64,000 bases of DNA from Lyngbya confervoides BDU141951 (GCF_000817775.3 NZ_JTHE03000079.1:128528-192527), one strand, 5' to 3'; positions 41,375-51,100 are shown, counted from the stretch's first letter. Notes: generated by a model not told the origin, from the letters alone. Program-made: numbers and translations.

Positions 41375-42688
41375 CTAGCGATAGCGGGCGCTTTGAATAT
41401 CGATCAACCGCGCCTCAGGACGCTGGAAGCGGTCCAGCTGAGCCTCAAAGAAAGATCGGTTGGCCCGCAGATGCTCAGGGTTCGGGTCGTCCAGGGGATA
41501 GAGCAGTGCGGTGCGGAGCGCCTGGATGACCGCCGAGGTAACGCAGTACATCGACCGCTGAAAACTAATCCCGAGCTGGACCAGCATGTCGTCCTCACCC
41601 CGACAGTGCTGTTGATAGTAGTCCACCAGGTAGGGGGGGAGAAAATGCAGCATGTCTTGCATCAGTTGAGTGGGGGGGATTCCAGCGGTGCCCACCGGAA
41701 AAACATCGGCATAGAGAATGCCGTAGTGGAAGTCCTGCTGCTGCGCGGGCACCTGCTTGACCTGAGCATTGTAGGATTTTGTGCCGCGGAAGGGAGCCGT
41801 GCGGTAAAAGATGGCCTCCACGTAGGGCAGCGCGGCCTCGTAGAGCCACATAAACCCTTTGGATTTAGGAATCAGCTCGTAGCATTCCCCGCGAATGTGG
41901 ACCTGATGGTAAATGGGCCGACCGGCGATCGCAAAGATGCCATTCACCAGGAAGGTCATGGCCTCAGGCACCGTGGTCATCTTCCCTTCATCGTAGAGAT
42001 CAGACATCTCTAGAAACACCGGTGCCATGACCTCCCAAAATAGACCCAGGTTGGCATAGTAGGACATTTGGCGACACTGCTCTAAAAACATGTCCGGAAA
42101 GAGGCGATAGAGTCCGAGCATGGCCGGATTGCCTCGAAAGTAAGCGCGAATCGCACGGTCCGCATTGGCCCGATATTCCTCACTATCGAGAAAGGCATCA
42201 AATTTACCTAAGCCCATATCTGGCCCATGCCAGAGCATGGACCGCATACAGGCTTCGGCAAACTCCATGTTGATGCGATCATGCCAGAGATGATGCAAGA
42301 TTTTGGGCATTTTGCGGGTTTCTCCAGTGGCGATAAAGGCCCGCAGTTCGGGATGAGCATCGGCCTCCCCCCGCCAAATTCGTAGATCCGCCCCGTCTCC
42401 GGCATAGTGATTGGGCCGATCCAGGTAGGAGTCGGGCAGAAAATATTTAAAGAAGGGGAACGGGTTCAGGAACACCTGCTCTGCAATGTAGAGCAGATCT
42501 CGCCAGTAAAAATCCATCGGCACAGCATAGGCCTTGTAAATGCCGATGATCTGCATCAGATTTTCAGGGGAATCCGGCAGCATGGCTCCCCCAGCTTCCA
42601 GGCGGTGAATCACCTCGGCAAACTTATGGGTGGAGGGCGGTAGTCCGTTGGTGGGTGGGGCTTGAACCATAGTGTTGATTTCAAACAA
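41375..42688 (-). CDS. cupA: CupA (ChpY), CO2 hydration protein of NDH-1MS
   Basis: The 437-residue soluble protein belongs to the CupA/CupB (ChpY/ChpX) family, which converts CO2 to bicarbonate on the cytosolic face of a specialised NDH-1 complex. The motif LHHLWHDRINMEFAEACMRSMLWH at about 131-154 contains the His133 and Arg138 that correspond, by spacing, to the His/Arg pair reported to hold zinc in CupA. NQ-type helices follow. The neighbours ndhD (40 bp upstream) and the fasciclin protein downstream identify it as CupA, not CupB, because CupS accompanies only CupA. In known cyanobacteria this operon is induced by low CO2. Confidence 0.92.
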   Translation of the reverse strand: MFEINTMVQAPPTNGLPPSTHKFAEVIHRLEAGGAMLPDSPENLMQIIGIYKAYAVPMDFYWRDLLYIAEQVFLNPFPFFKYFLPDSYLDRPNHYAGDGADLRIWRGEADAHPELRAFIATGETRKMPKILHHLWHDRINMEFAEACMRSMLWHGPDMGLGKFDAFLDSEEYRANADRAIRAYFRGNPAMLGLYRLFPDMFLEQCRQMSYYANLGLFWEVMAPVFLEMSDLYDEGKMTTVPEAMTFLVNGIFAIAGRPIYHQVHIRGECYELIPKSKGFMWLYEAALPYVEAIFYRTAPFRGTKSYNAQVKQVPAQQQDFHYGILYADVFPVGTAGIPPTQLMQDMLHFLPPYLVDYYQQHCRGEDDMLVQLGISFQRSMYCVTSAVIQALRTALLYPLDDPNPEHLRANRSFFEAQLDRFQRPEARLIDIQSARYR

Positions 42689-42728
42689 GAGTGGCAGAGG
42701 AGAAGGAGGGGCAAACTAAACGGCGGGT

Positions 42729-44237
42729 CTATCCCTGGGGGAGGGTGGGAGCGGTGGAAGAAAGGGCCGCGGCCATGGGCGCAGACCTGATTTGGGCCAC
42801 GATGGCTGCAGAGGTGCTTTCACTCCACTGGGTCAGCCACAGGGGCTGTAGACCTAAAAACAAAATCGAGGCCATCAGGAGCAAGGAGGGGGCCTGTTCT
42901 GCGAAGGTCACCTTGGGGTAGTAAGCGGCGTGGCTATCTAGGCGCCCGAAGCAGGTGCGGTTAATCAAAATCACAAAGTAAACCGCCGTCAGGCCAGAGG
43001 AAATGATACAAAGGAGGGTTGGAATCGGGAAGCGGGCAAAGCTTCCCTGAAATACCAGATATTCCGCGATAAAGCCCACCAGTCCTGGAATTCCGGCGCT
43101 GGCCATTCCAGCCAGCACTAGCAGGGCGCTGGTCAGCGGCAAACCGCGAATCGGATTCATCAGGCCGTTGAGACGATTGAGATCGCGGGTGCCCACCTTG
43201 GCTTCCACAATGCCCAACAGGTGAAATAGCAAAGCGAGGATCAGCCCGTGACTGACCATCTGGGTGATGGCTCCGGTCAGACTCAAGGTATTGCCAGCGG
43301 CGGCGGCTACAAGAATGTATCCCATATGGCCAATGGAACTGTAGGCCACCATGCGCTTAACATCGCTTTGAGCGATGGCACTCATGGCCCCATAGATGAC
43401 GCTCACCGTGCCAATAATGGCTAGACCCGGGGCCACCAAATTCCAGGTGTCTGGAAACAGCTCCAGGCCAAAGCGGATCAGACCGTAGGTCCCTAGCTTT
43501 GCCAGTACCCCCCCCAATAAAATGGCCACAGGGGGCGAGGCTTCCACGTAAACATCCGGCTGCCAGGTGTGCAGCGGCACCAGCGGCGTTTTAATCCCAA
43601 AGCCCAAGAGCAAAATAGTGAGCAAGATTAGCTGTAGTCCTTGGGGAATGGTGGTGGTATCCAGACTGCTGTAGTCGAAGCTGCTGCCCTCTCCGAGCCA
43701 GGTGAGTCCCAAAAACCCCATCAGAATCAAAATTCCAGACAGGGCAGTGTAGAGTAAAAACTTGGTGGCCGCGTAGCCCTTGCGCTCTCCGCCCCAAATG
43801 GACACCAGCAGGTAGAACGGAATCAACTCGAGTTCGTAGAACAGGAAAAAGAGCAGCAGATTCTGCGCTAGCAGCGAGCCTGAAACGCCAATATTGACCA
43901 GAAAAATGAGGCTGTAGTACAGTCTGGGACGATCCAGCTGAGCAGGACTGCTGAAAATAGCAATCCAGGTAAGGCTACTGCTGAGCGCTAGCAAGGGCAT
44001 CGATAGACCATCGACGGCGAGGGCATAGTTCAGGCCCAGATTGGGCAACCAGGGCAAGAATTCGCCCATCTGAAGCTGGGCTTGGCCGGTCTGAAACAGA
44101 CTGAGGGCATAAACAGTCCACAGCACTACCAGACTGGCAATGCCCTTAGCCAGGGACTGAACCTGGGACTCTTGGGGCCAGAGGGCAAGGATGATGGCCC
44201 CGAGGAGCGGAATGAGAAGAAAGGTACTGAGTATCAT
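42729..44237 (-). CDS. ndhD3: NdhD3, proton-pumping subunit of the NDH-1MS complex
   Basis: The 502-residue protein is a 14-helix antiporter-like subunit. Key features are the conserved Glu in FFLFYELELIPFYLLVSIWGG at about 135-155, the Lys-containing KTPLVPLHTWQPDVYVEASPPVAILLGGVLAKLGTYGLIRFG region (about 220-260), and KRMVAYSSIGHMGYI. It is specialised for CO2 uptake rather than respiration, a conclusion drawn from the operon with ndhF and cupA/cupS. It starts 45 bp after the ndhF3 stop. NdhD4 is the alternative, but it goes with cupB. Proton pumping is thought to drive CO2 hydration. Confidence 0.92.
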   Translation of the reverse strand: MILSTFLLIPLLGAIILALWPQESQVQSLAKGIASLVVLWTVYALSLFQTGQAQLQMGEFLPWLPNLGLNYALAVDGLSMPLLALSSSLTWIAIFSSPAQLDRPRLYYSLIFLVNIGVSGSLLAQNLLLFFLFYELELIPFYLLVSIWGGERKGYAATKFLLYTALSGILILMGFLGLTWLGEGSSFDYSSLDTTTIPQGLQLILLTILLLGFGIKTPLVPLHTWQPDVYVEASPPVAILLGGVLAKLGTYGLIRFGLELFPDTWNLVAPGLAIIGTVSVIYGAMSAIAQSDVKRMVAYSSIGHMGYILVAAAAGNTLSLTGAITQMVSHGLILALLFHLLGIVEAKVGTRDLNRLNGLMNPIRGLPLTSALLVLAGMASAGIPGLVGFIAEYLVFQGSFARFPIPTLLCIISSGLTAVYFVILINRTCFGRLDSHAAYYPKVTFAEQAPSLLLMASILFLGLQPLWLTQWSESTSAAIVAQIRSAPMAAALSSTAPTLPQG

Positions 44238-44282
44238 CGAGTTGGGCCTATCGTCAGGTTGATCAGCAGAAAAAACAGGGGA

Positions 44283-46133
44283 TTAGGACAGGATTGGATA
44301 GGTGACCAGAAGCATCAAGAGCGATAGCCCAATCAGAATGGTGAGAATATAAAACTGCCCAAATCCGGTGTTGTTGTATCGGAGCGCCTGGCCACTAAGC
44401 AGCGTGGTGAATCCGACTCCATTCACCAGGCCATCTACAAAGTAGCGATCGCACCAATCAATCAGACGCGATGCCTGCTGAACGACCCAGATGATGGTGC
44501 CGCGGTAAATTTGGGCGGTGTATAGATCCTGGGCAAAGAAATCTTGCAGGGCGGGCCAGAATAGCCGAACCGGCTGTTGCGCCCAGTGGCGGCCGTAGAT
44601 CACCCCGGCCAGTCCCCCCCCCATCAGGCAGGACCAGATCAAGAGCAACGCAAAGGGGCTGGTGACCACAGAGAGGGCCGGGACAATCGCCGCTCGGTGC
44701 AGCAGGAACGGCAGATGCAGCACGACGCCGCCGAGCACAGTCATGGGGAGAACCATGGGCCAGAGCACCTCTGGCGAGCGCACCGTCATCGGTCCGGGTT
44801 GACCGAGAAACACGCGGAAGAAGACGCGCATCAAACTGAAGGCTGTTAAGCTGTTGACCCCCAGCACAACGCCCACCAGGATGGGATGGCGCATCCAGAG
44901 GCTATCCATCAAGGTCAGCAGGCTCCAGAATCCTCCTAGAGGCGGCAATCCCACCAAGCCGGCCCCGCCCACCAGAAAACACAGGCCGGAAATCGGTCTG
45001 CGGGACCAGAGTCCCCCCATTTGGGTCAAGTCCTGGGTGATATTGCTCCAGATTAACGTTCCGGTACTCATCACCAGAAGCGCCATGGAGAGGGTATAGG
45101 TGAGCATCAGCACTAGGGCTGCTTGACTGTTGCCGCTGCCAATGGCGATGAACACGAGGCCCATGTAGGCGCTCACACTATAGGAGAGCGTTCGCTTTAG
45201 ATCAATTTGGGCGATGGCGATGAGCGTCGCGCCAATCGCAGTGATGGCCCCAACCCCAATCACCGCTGCCGAAGCGATGGGAGAGAGGGCAATGACAGGC
45301 TGGACCTTAATCAGGACCCAGGCGCCTGTGCCCACAACCACAGCATTTCGCAGAATGCTGGCCGGTAGCGGTCCTTCCATCGCTTCATCAAGCCACAGAT
45401 GCAGCGGAAACTGGGCGCACTTACCCAAGGGACCGGCCATGAGCGCGAGACCTACCAGCGTGAGTGTGTGTGGCGCAACCTCGGCTTGGGCCGCCCATTC
45501 GGCTAGCTCCCCATAATGCCAGGTGCCCGCTAAGGGCCACAGAGCCACCACCGCCATCAGCAAAATCAAGTCTCCGACTCGCTTGGTGAGAAAGGCATCT
45601 CGGGCGCCGGTCACCACAAGCGATTGATTAAACCAAATTCCAATCAGTAGATAGGTCCCCAGGGTAAGAATCTCCAGGATGACGTAGCTAAAAAAGAGGG
45701 AGTTGCACAGGGCCAGGGCGCACATACCCGATTCAAACAGACTCAGGGAGGCAAAGAATCTCGCCCAGCCCCAGTCCGTTTCCAAATAGCCCACTGCATA
45801 GAGCTGTGCCAGGATATTGAGCCCGGTGATCACGGCAATTGCCCCAATGCTCTGACTGGAATATTCCAGGGGAAGCAGGAGCTGGAGATCGGCCACTTGC
45901 AACCAGGTAAAGGACACCTGCTGCGCGGGCTGGCCCCAAATGGCGCCTAGCGCTAACAGACTGTGGGTAAAGCCCAAACTGGCCACGAGCAAATTTAAGT
46001 AGCCTGCTGGACGCGGTCCAGTGCGTCTAAAACAGGCTGGGGACCATAGGACCGATGCAATTCCGCCGAAAAGAGTATAAAGGGGAATCCACAGCACAGT
46101 GTGAAGACTAACCTGAAAAATCGCCTGATCCAT
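44283..46133 (-). CDS. ndhF3: NdhF3, proton-pumping subunit of the NDH-1MS complex
   Basis: The 616-residue protein is the largest antiporter-like subunit, with about 16 membrane helices. Recognisable blocks are the FESGMCALALCNSLFFSYVILEILTLGTYLLIGIWF region, the GPLGKCAQFPLHLWLDEAMEGPLPASILRNAVVVGTGAWVLIK region at about 230-275 and the KRTLSYSVSAYMGLVFIAIG block. The operon position before ndhD3 and cupA marks it as the CO2-uptake paralogue. Its promoter lies in the 537-bp region to its right, which has an inverted repeat shared with the cmpA-flv4 region (46458-46473). The start is an ATG at 46133. Confidence 0.92.
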   Translation of the reverse strand: MDQAIFQVSLHTVLWIPLYTLFGGIASVLWSPACFRRTGPRPAGYLNLLVASLGFTHSLLALGAIWGQPAQQVSFTWLQVADLQLLLPLEYSSQSIGAIAVITGLNILAQLYAVGYLETDWGWARFFASLSLFESGMCALALCNSLFFSYVILEILTLGTYLLIGIWFNQSLVVTGARDAFLTKRVGDLILLMAVVALWPLAGTWHYGELAEWAAQAEVAPHTLTLVGLALMAGPLGKCAQFPLHLWLDEAMEGPLPASILRNAVVVGTGAWVLIKVQPVIALSPIASAAVIGVGAITAIGATLIAIAQIDLKRTLSYSVSAYMGLVFIAIGSGNSQAALVLMLTYTLSMALLVMSTGTLIWSNITQDLTQMGGLWSRRPISGLCFLVGGAGLVGLPPLGGFWSLLTLMDSLWMRHPILVGVVLGVNSLTAFSLMRVFFRVFLGQPGPMTVRSPEVLWPMVLPMTVLGGVVLHLPFLLHRAAIVPALSVVTSPFALLLIWSCLMGGGLAGVIYGRHWAQQPVRLFWPALQDFFAQDLYTAQIYRGTIIWVVQQASRLIDWCDRYFVDGLVNGVGFTTLLSGQALRYNNTGFGQFYILTILIGLSLLMLLVTYPILS

Positions 46134-46670
46134 AGTGATTCGCAGAGGAGGGAAACAGCGCTTGAGTTGTCTTTAGCATGGAACGGCCCCAGGATGATCG
46201 CCTCGCCTTAAGATTGACGATGAAATCTCCAGCCGCAAAGAGGGTAAACGCCCAAGCCTTTCAACCATATCGAAATTAATTCCGGCGTTGAATACAACAG
46301 AATCTATGGTTACCATATATTTTTATCTAGTCTTGCCGAGAAAACGCGCCCTGACTAAGCGACAAAAGCCTTATGGTGTAGGCCTTATCGGGATTAATAC
46401 CGGGTTCTGTGCGGTCGACCCGAGATCTAAACTTAAGTCAATGATATTTGTTTATTAATAGATTTAAGTCTATTTATGAGCAGAATGACCGTGGGGTGGG
46501 GGTCGGGCCTGTGTCCTGGAATGGGGGCTAGACTACAAGCAGGGTGATCACCCCCAGACAGGGAGATCCACAGCTAAACAAGATAAATACAGGAGATCCC
46601 CTGAATGTCGACCTCATTGAAGCTGAGTAAAGAAGCGAAGTAAAACAGATCTCTTCCGGGAGGCTACCGC
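46134..46670. promoter_or_regulatory. Divergent control region of ndhF3 operon and LysM gene
   Basis: No gene is supported in these 537 bp. The region is AT-rich around 46300-46480. It contains the 16-bp inverted repeat 46458-46473. A TTA-N7-TAA arrangement, similar to a LysR-type CmpR box, overlaps it at 46455-46467. The ndhF3 ATG lies 325 bp left of the repeat and the LysM ATG 198 bp right of it. Confidence 0.55.
46458..46473. promoter_or_regulatory. Candidate low-CO2 operator, copy 1 (ATAGA-N6-TCTAT)
   Basis: ATAGA (46458-46462) and TCTAT (46469-46473) are exact inverted repeats separated by TTTAAG. The same 16-mer with one different base occurs at 52749-52764 between cmpA and flv4. Its size and symmetry fit a LysR-type half-site pair. 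The TTA-N7-TAA pattern at 46455-46467 overlaps it. Confidence 0.55.
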
Positions 46671-47201
46671 ATGATTGTGAACGAAATTCAGCAACCACGT
46701 CCCTTTGACTTGGTGGGGAACCCAATTTTTATCGGCGGCCTGGGTTCAGGCTTTGAGGCAACCCTCAATTACCGGGTCCATGACGGACATGATGAACGCA
46801 GCGGCTTTTTTAACGTGGGGGGTGGAACCGGGGAGCATGGACAGTTCCAGATCTCGGTGGATGTGTCCGGGGCAAATTTCCAGCTCGATCGCCTTTTCAT
46901 CGAAATTTTTGAAGTTAGCGCCCAAGACGGATCCGAAATCAACAAGGTGATTGTGCCGGTGATTTATGGACCACGGATTATCCAGGGGTATTTTGGCTAT
47001 CGGCTGCATTCAGTGGTTCGCGGAGAGACGCTCTCGCAGATTGCCCGCACGAACTACGGCAATCCCAGCCGCTTTAATGACATTGTGCGGGCTAACCCGA
47101 TGATTCTGTCCGATCCTAATCTCATCTTTCCGGGCCAGGTTCTCAAAATTCCCATGGGCACCGGAGGCATGCCTAAGAGAAATCCCTCAAGCAGGGAGTA
47201 G
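46671..47201 (+). CDS. Gmad2-type immunoglobulin-like plus LysM protein
   Basis: The 176-residue protein has an N-terminal domain that resembles the Gmad2 (spore-germination-associated Ig-like) fold: NPIFIGGLGSGFEATLNYRVHDGHDERSGFFNVGGGTGEHGQFQISV described in parts at about 17-62. A LysM domain at about 117-165 follows (HSVVRGETLSQIARTNYGNPSRFNDIVRANPMILSDPNLIFPGQVLKIP split by parts). LysM binds peptidoglycan glycans. There is no signal peptide, so it may be cytosolic or exported by another route. GGGAGG precedes the ATG. Its 5' region is shared with ndhF3. Its stop codon lies within the loop of a hairpin. Confidence 0.85.
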   Translation: MIVNEIQQPRPFDLVGNPIFIGGLGSGFEATLNYRVHDGHDERSGFFNVGGGTGEHGQFQISVDVSGANFQLDRLFIEIFEVSAQDGSEINKVIVPVIYGPRIIQGYFGYRLHSVVRGETLSQIARTNYGNPSRFNDIVRANPMILSDPNLIFPGQVLKIPMGTGGMPKRNPSSRE

Positions 47202-47214
47202 ATCTGCTTGAGGG
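47184..47214. terminator. 11-bp perfect hairpin between the convergent LysM and cmpD genes
   Basis: CCCTCAAGCAG (47184-47194) and CTGCTTGAGGG (47204-47214) are exact reverse complements with a 9-nt loop that contains the TAG stop of the LysM gene. No T-run follows on either side, but the position between two converging genes suits a bidirectional stop signal. Confidence 0.5.
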
Positions 47215-47245
47215 AGGATGGAGATCTGTCTGGCCCTGGGGTGAC

Positions 47246-48118
47246 CTAATCTTCGTGGGCGAACCGATGATAGAGGAAATCCAGGGCGTAATTGCGCAGT
47301 TCGTAATACTGGGGATCTTCCATGATTTGCACGCGATCGCGGGGGCGCGGAAAGGGAATTTGCAGAATCTCACCAATTGTCGCGGATGGCCCATTGGTCA
47401 TCATGACGAGTCGATCGGCTAAGAAGAGTGCTTCGTCAATGTCGTGGGTAATCATCAAGACCGTGCAGCGGTGATCGTTCCAAATCTTGAGCAGTTCCTC
47501 CTGCAGTTCTTCCTTCGTGATCGCATCCAGGGCGCCAAAGGGCTCATCTAAAATCAGCACCTCTGGACGAATGGCCAAGGCGCGGGCAATGGAGACTCGT
47601 TGTTTCATTCCCCCGGACAGTTGATCGGGCTTTTTGTCAGCGGCCTCCGCTAAGCCCACCATGGCCAGATGGTCCCTAGTGAGGGCGCGCTTTTCTGCGG
47701 TCATTTTTTTCGGATAGGCCTTATCTACAGCCAAGTAGACATTTTCAAAGGCGGTGAGCCAGGGGAGCAGGGCATAGCCTTGAAAAACCACCATGCGATC
47801 GCGTCCAGGCTTTCGAATCAGATTCCCCTTCAGAAACGCCCCTCCCTGCGTGGGTTGGTTAAAGCCGGACACCATGTCTAAAAGGGTCGATTTCCCGCAG
47901 CCCGAATGGCCAATGACGCAGATAAATTCCCCTTCCGCCACATCCAGATTAATATCCGCAAGGACTGAAAACTCTCCCTTGGGCGTGGGATAGACCTTAG
48001 AGAGATTTTGAATAGAAAGAAACGGGATCGTTTCAAGGGTACTGGAGTTAAGGGCCATAGATCTTGAGATAACTTCTTCGTGAAGCTTTGAGGCAGTACT
48101 TCTGCGGTTGGTTGTCAT
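47246..48118 (-). CDS. cmpD: CmpD, ATP-binding protein of the bicarbonate ABC transporter
   Basis: The protein of about 290 residues from the ATG at 48118 (GGAG seven bases upstream) is an ABC ATPase of the NrtD/CmpD/SsuB class. Walker A is in GHSGCGKSTLLDM at about residue 65, the signature LSGGMKQRVSIARAL at about 165 and Walker B in VLILDEPFGALD at about 187. It is the last gene of the cmpABCD operon and pairs with CmpC to power bicarbonate import across the plasma membrane. NrtD would be nearly the same; the choice rests on the CmpA sequence and the carbon-related neighbours. Confidence 0.88.
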   Translation of the reverse strand: MTTNRRSTASKLHEEVISRSMALNSSTLETIPFLSIQNLSKVYPTPKGEFSVLADINLDVAEGEFICVIGHSGCGKSTLLDMVSGFNQPTQGGAFLKGNLIRKPGRDRMVVFQGYALLPWLTAFENVYLAVDKAYPKKMTAEKRALTRDHLAMVGLAEAADKKPDQLSGGMKQRVSIARALAIRPEVLILDEPFGALDAITKEELQEELLKIWNDHRCTVLMITHDIDEALFLADRLVMMTNGPSATIGEILQIPFPRPRDRVQIMEDPQYYELRNYALDFLYHRFAHED

Positions 48119-48174
48119 GGGGATGCTCCAAGGATGGGTCAAGAACAAAAAATATGCCAGGAACCGCTGTCCTG

Positions 48175-50145
48175 CTAAGCTGCCAGAGAGGGCTGATCTA
48201 GGATCACATCAGCCATGGTGAAATCCTGTCGAATTTCTAGCTGATTGAGGTAGTCAATGGGATTGTCGGCATTAAAGCGACTGCCATCAAATAGCTCAAT
48301 GGGGTGACGTTGATAGGAGGTATCTAAACCCAACTCTCGTGCAGCGGTACTAAACACGCTAAGGCGGCAAAGGCGTTCTAAAATTTCCACCCAGTTACGC
48401 GGGAAGGGCGTATCGCCCCAGCGGGCCAACTGCACGATGTGCCAAAGCTGTTCGGTGCGACTGGGTCGGCAGAAGCGATCAAACAGATGATGCGAATCGT
48501 GAGTTTTAGCGTGATCTGCAGGATTGAGACGAATATAGGCAGCAGACATGCCGAGGTACTCTCGACCTGCGAGGATTTCACAAATCTCAGCTGTATGGCT
48601 GGGATCGGCACAATATTGTCCAGCTTGCAGCAATGCTTTCACCAGCGCAATGTGGGTATTGGGGTAGGCGTTGGCCCAGTCCTCTCTGACGCCCAGGACC
48701 TTTCCTGGATGGTTAGGCCAAACCTCTAAATCGCTGGCAATGACCCCCCCGATGCCTTCGAGTTCTGCCCGCAGATTCCAGGGGTCTCCCACGCAGAAAC
48801 CATCGATGGTTCCCGCCTTGAGATCCACCAGCATTTGGGCCGGAGGAATGGTTTTTAGAACGACGTCTCGATCTGGATCGATGCCGCCTGCAGCGAGCCA
48901 ATAGCGTAGCAGCAGATTATGCATGGAGGATCGATGCACGATGCCAAATCGATGGGGGCGATCGCGGGTTTCCTTAAGATAGGCCCGAAAATCTGTGGAG
49001 GTTTGAATCCCTTGATCAATGAGGGTTTTACTGAGAGTGATGGCATTGCCATTGCGGGTCAGGGTGAGGGAGGTCACCATGGGAGTGGAGGGCTTATCGC
49101 GGGCCCCGAGGGTGAGCCAGAGGGGCATTCCGGAGGGCATCTGAGCTGCATCGAGATACCCCCCTCGCATTCCGTCAGTAATGCCGCGCCAGCTGGTCTC
49201 ACGCACCAGGTTAACTTCATCCAGGCCATGCTTTTGAAAGAACCCCTTTTCCTTGGCAATTGCTAAGGGGGCACAGGCCACCAAGGGAACATAGCCAATG
49301 TCCAGATTCACCTTTTCCAAGCCGTGACGTGCGATCGCTCCGAGGGGTCTAGCGCGCAGTTTCTTAATCCGCTTCTGCTGATTTAAAAAGTAGATCATTT
49401 CGCTGCGCAAGCTGTAGTAGCTGGGATGCTCGACCACCTCCATTCGCTTGCGAGGACGGGGAATATCGACCTCTAAGATCTGCCCAATCTTGGACCCAGG
49501 ACCGTTGGTGAGCATCACGATGCGATCGGACAGCAGCACAGCCTCATCCACATCGTGGGTCACCATGATAGAGGTGACCTGGTATTCCTCACACATGCGC
49601 ATCAGTTGCTCCTGCAAGTTCCCTCGAGTCAGGGCATCTAAGGCCCCAAAGGGTTCATCCAAAAGCAAAAGCTTGGGCCGAATAGCCAGGGCCCGCGCGA
49701 TCGCAACGCGTTGCTTTTGTCCCCCCGAGAGCAAATCTGGGCGCTTGTCCGCATGGGCCTTAAGACCCACCATCTCAATCTGCTGCTCGATCAGGGCGCG
49801 GCGATCCTCCTTAGACATTTTGTCCATGACGCGATTAACCGCCAGGGCAATGTTCTGTCTCACCGTTAACCAGGGCAGAAGCGAATAGTTCTGAAACACC
49901 ACCATCTTATCCGGGCCAGGTCGAGAAATTCGCTGGCCCTCCAGGGTGACCACCCCCTCGGTGGGTAAATCCAACCCGGCCACCATGTTGAGAAGCGTGG
50001 ATTTACCGCAACCAGAATGGCCAATCAGAGAGACAAATTCTCCCCGTTTGATGGTTAGATCAATGCCCTTAAGCGCCAAATATTCCCCCCCTCCGTCGAG
50101 TTGAAAGACCTTTTCCAGCTGGTCAACTGCCACTAAGACTGACAT
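48175..50145 (-). CDS. cmpC: CmpC, ABC ATPase fused to a solute-binding-like domain
   Basis: The 656-residue protein has an N-terminal ABC ATPase at about 1-255 (Walker A GHSGCGKSTLLNM, signature LLSGGQKQRVAIARAL, Walker B LLLLDEPFGALD). A C-terminal NrtA/CmpA-like binding domain follows from about 275 ([28 protein letters not shown] onward). The extra domain is thought to sense solute inside the cell and regulate transport; the fusion is unique to NrtC/CmpC. GGAGG precedes the ATG seven bases upstream. It lies 44 bp after cmpB and 56 bp before cmpD. Confidence 0.9.
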   Translation of the reverse strand: MSVLVAVDQLEKVFQLDGGGEYLALKGIDLTIKRGEFVSLIGHSGCGKSTLLNMVAGLDLPTEGVVTLEGQRISRPGPDKMVVFQNYSLLPWLTVRQNIALAVNRVMDKMSKEDRRALIEQQIEMVGLKAHADKRPDLLSGGQKQRVAIARALAIRPKLLLLDEPFGALDALTRGNLQEQLMRMCEEYQVTSIMVTHDVDEAVLLSDRIVMLTNGPGSKIGQILEVDIPRPRKRMEVVEHPSYYSLRSEMIYFLNQQKRIKKLRARPLGAIARHGLEKVNLDIGYVPLVACAPLAIAKEKGFFQKHGLDEVNLVRETSWRGITDGMRGGYLDAAQMPSGMPLWLTLGARDKPSTPMVTSLTLTRNGNAITLSKTLIDQGIQTSTDFRAYLKETRDRPHRFGIVHRSSMHNLLLRYWLAAGGIDPDRDVVLKTIPPAQMLVDLKAGTIDGFCVGDPWNLRAELEGIGGVIASDLEVWPNHPGKVLGVREDWANAYPNTHIALVKALLQAGQYCADPSHTAEICEILAGREYLGMSAAYIRLNPADHAKTHDSHHLFDRFCRPSRTEQLWHIVQLARWGDTPFPRNWVEILERLCRLSVFSTAARELGLDTSYQRHPIELFDGSRFNADNPIDYLNQLEIRQDFTMADVILDQPSLAA

Positions 50146-50189
50146 TCTATTGCCTCCAAAATACTGTGACGACTTCTCAATTGCGCTGG

Positions 50190-51029
50190 CTACTTCGCTT
50201 TACCAGGGGCTAAAACCTTCTGTAAATAGGTCATTCCACGATCTAAGAGCAATCCCACCGCCCCAATGTAGACCACGGCCAACAAAATCTCACTGACATA
50301 GTTCTGCTGGTAAGCATCCCAGATAAAGAACCCAATGCCGACGATACCGGACATCACAATTTCCGCGGCAATGATCGCTAACCAGGCCAAACCAATGGCA
50401 ATTCTGAGTCCCGTAAAAATATAGGGTAGAGCTGCCGGAATAATCACCTTAAAGAAAAACTCCTGACGAGACAGCTGCAACACCCGTCCCACATTGACGT
50501 AATCCCTGGGAACCTGGCGCACGCCCTCTGCGGTGTTAATTAAAATAGGCCACACAGAGGTAATAAAAATCACAAAGATCGCTGCCGGTTGGTTTTGCTG
50601 GAGTGCGACGAGGGCAATGGGAACCCAGGCCAGGGGAGCAACCATCCGTAGGAACTGAAAAAGCGGGTCCAGGGCTTTGTTTAAGATCGGGCTGGTGCCC
50701 ACCAGTAAGCCGGTGCTAATGCCCACGAGGGCGGCTAGGGAATACCCTTGCGCCACTCGCCCTAAACTGGCAAGGGTCTGCCAAAACAGTCCCTTATCCA
50801 GGCCCCCGCGATCGTAGAACGGATACATCAGCAGCTCGCGCGTTCGGGGGTCGGTCCAAACACTTAAGGGACCTGGGAGGCGCGTAATGCCAGACCAGGA
50901 GATCAGCTGCCAAAGCGTTAAAAACCCTAAAATACCCAGTAAGGGCGGCACAATATCGGGCGCTTTCTTTTGCCAGTAGGACTGCAGGGCATTCGGCCGT
51001 GGGCGTTTGAGGGTGGAACTAAGGGTCAT
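50190..51029 (-). CDS. cmpB: CmpB, permease of the bicarbonate ABC transporter
   Basis: The protein has 279 residues from the ATG at 51029 (GAGG nine bases ahead); the TTG at 51050 would add seven residues. It is a BPD-type permease with about six membrane segments. The EAA-type loop appears in EGVRQVPRDYVNVGRVLQLSRQEFFFKVIIPAALPYIFTGLRIAIGLAW, described by position 160-210. It would form a homodimer in the plasma membrane with CmpC and CmpD. cmpA ends 71 bp upstream. Confidence 0.9.
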   Translation of the reverse strand: MTLSSTLKRPRPNALQSYWQKKAPDIVPPLLGILGFLTLWQLISWSGITRLPGPLSVWTDPRTRELLMYPFYDRGGLDKGLFWQTLASLGRVAQGYSLAALVGISTGLLVGTSPILNKALDPLFQFLRMVAPLAWVPIALVALQQNQPAAIFVIFITSVWPILINTAEGVRQVPRDYVNVGRVLQLSRQEFFFKVIIPAALPYIFTGLRIAIGLAWLAIIAAEIVMSGIVGIGFFIWDAYQQNYVSEILLAVVYIGAVGLLLDRGMTYLQKVLAPGKAK

Positions 51030-51100
51030 GGGTTGTTTCCTCGATTTCAAGTCAATCGTTCATGCAGAAAAAAGGCTTAGGAGTCATGCAATCAAACGGT

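Noticed and set aside
41375-46133. ndhF4-ndhD4-cupB (constitutive low-affinity CO2 uptake)
   Set aside because: A fasciclin-type CupS follows the Cup gene, which is seen with CupA, not CupB.
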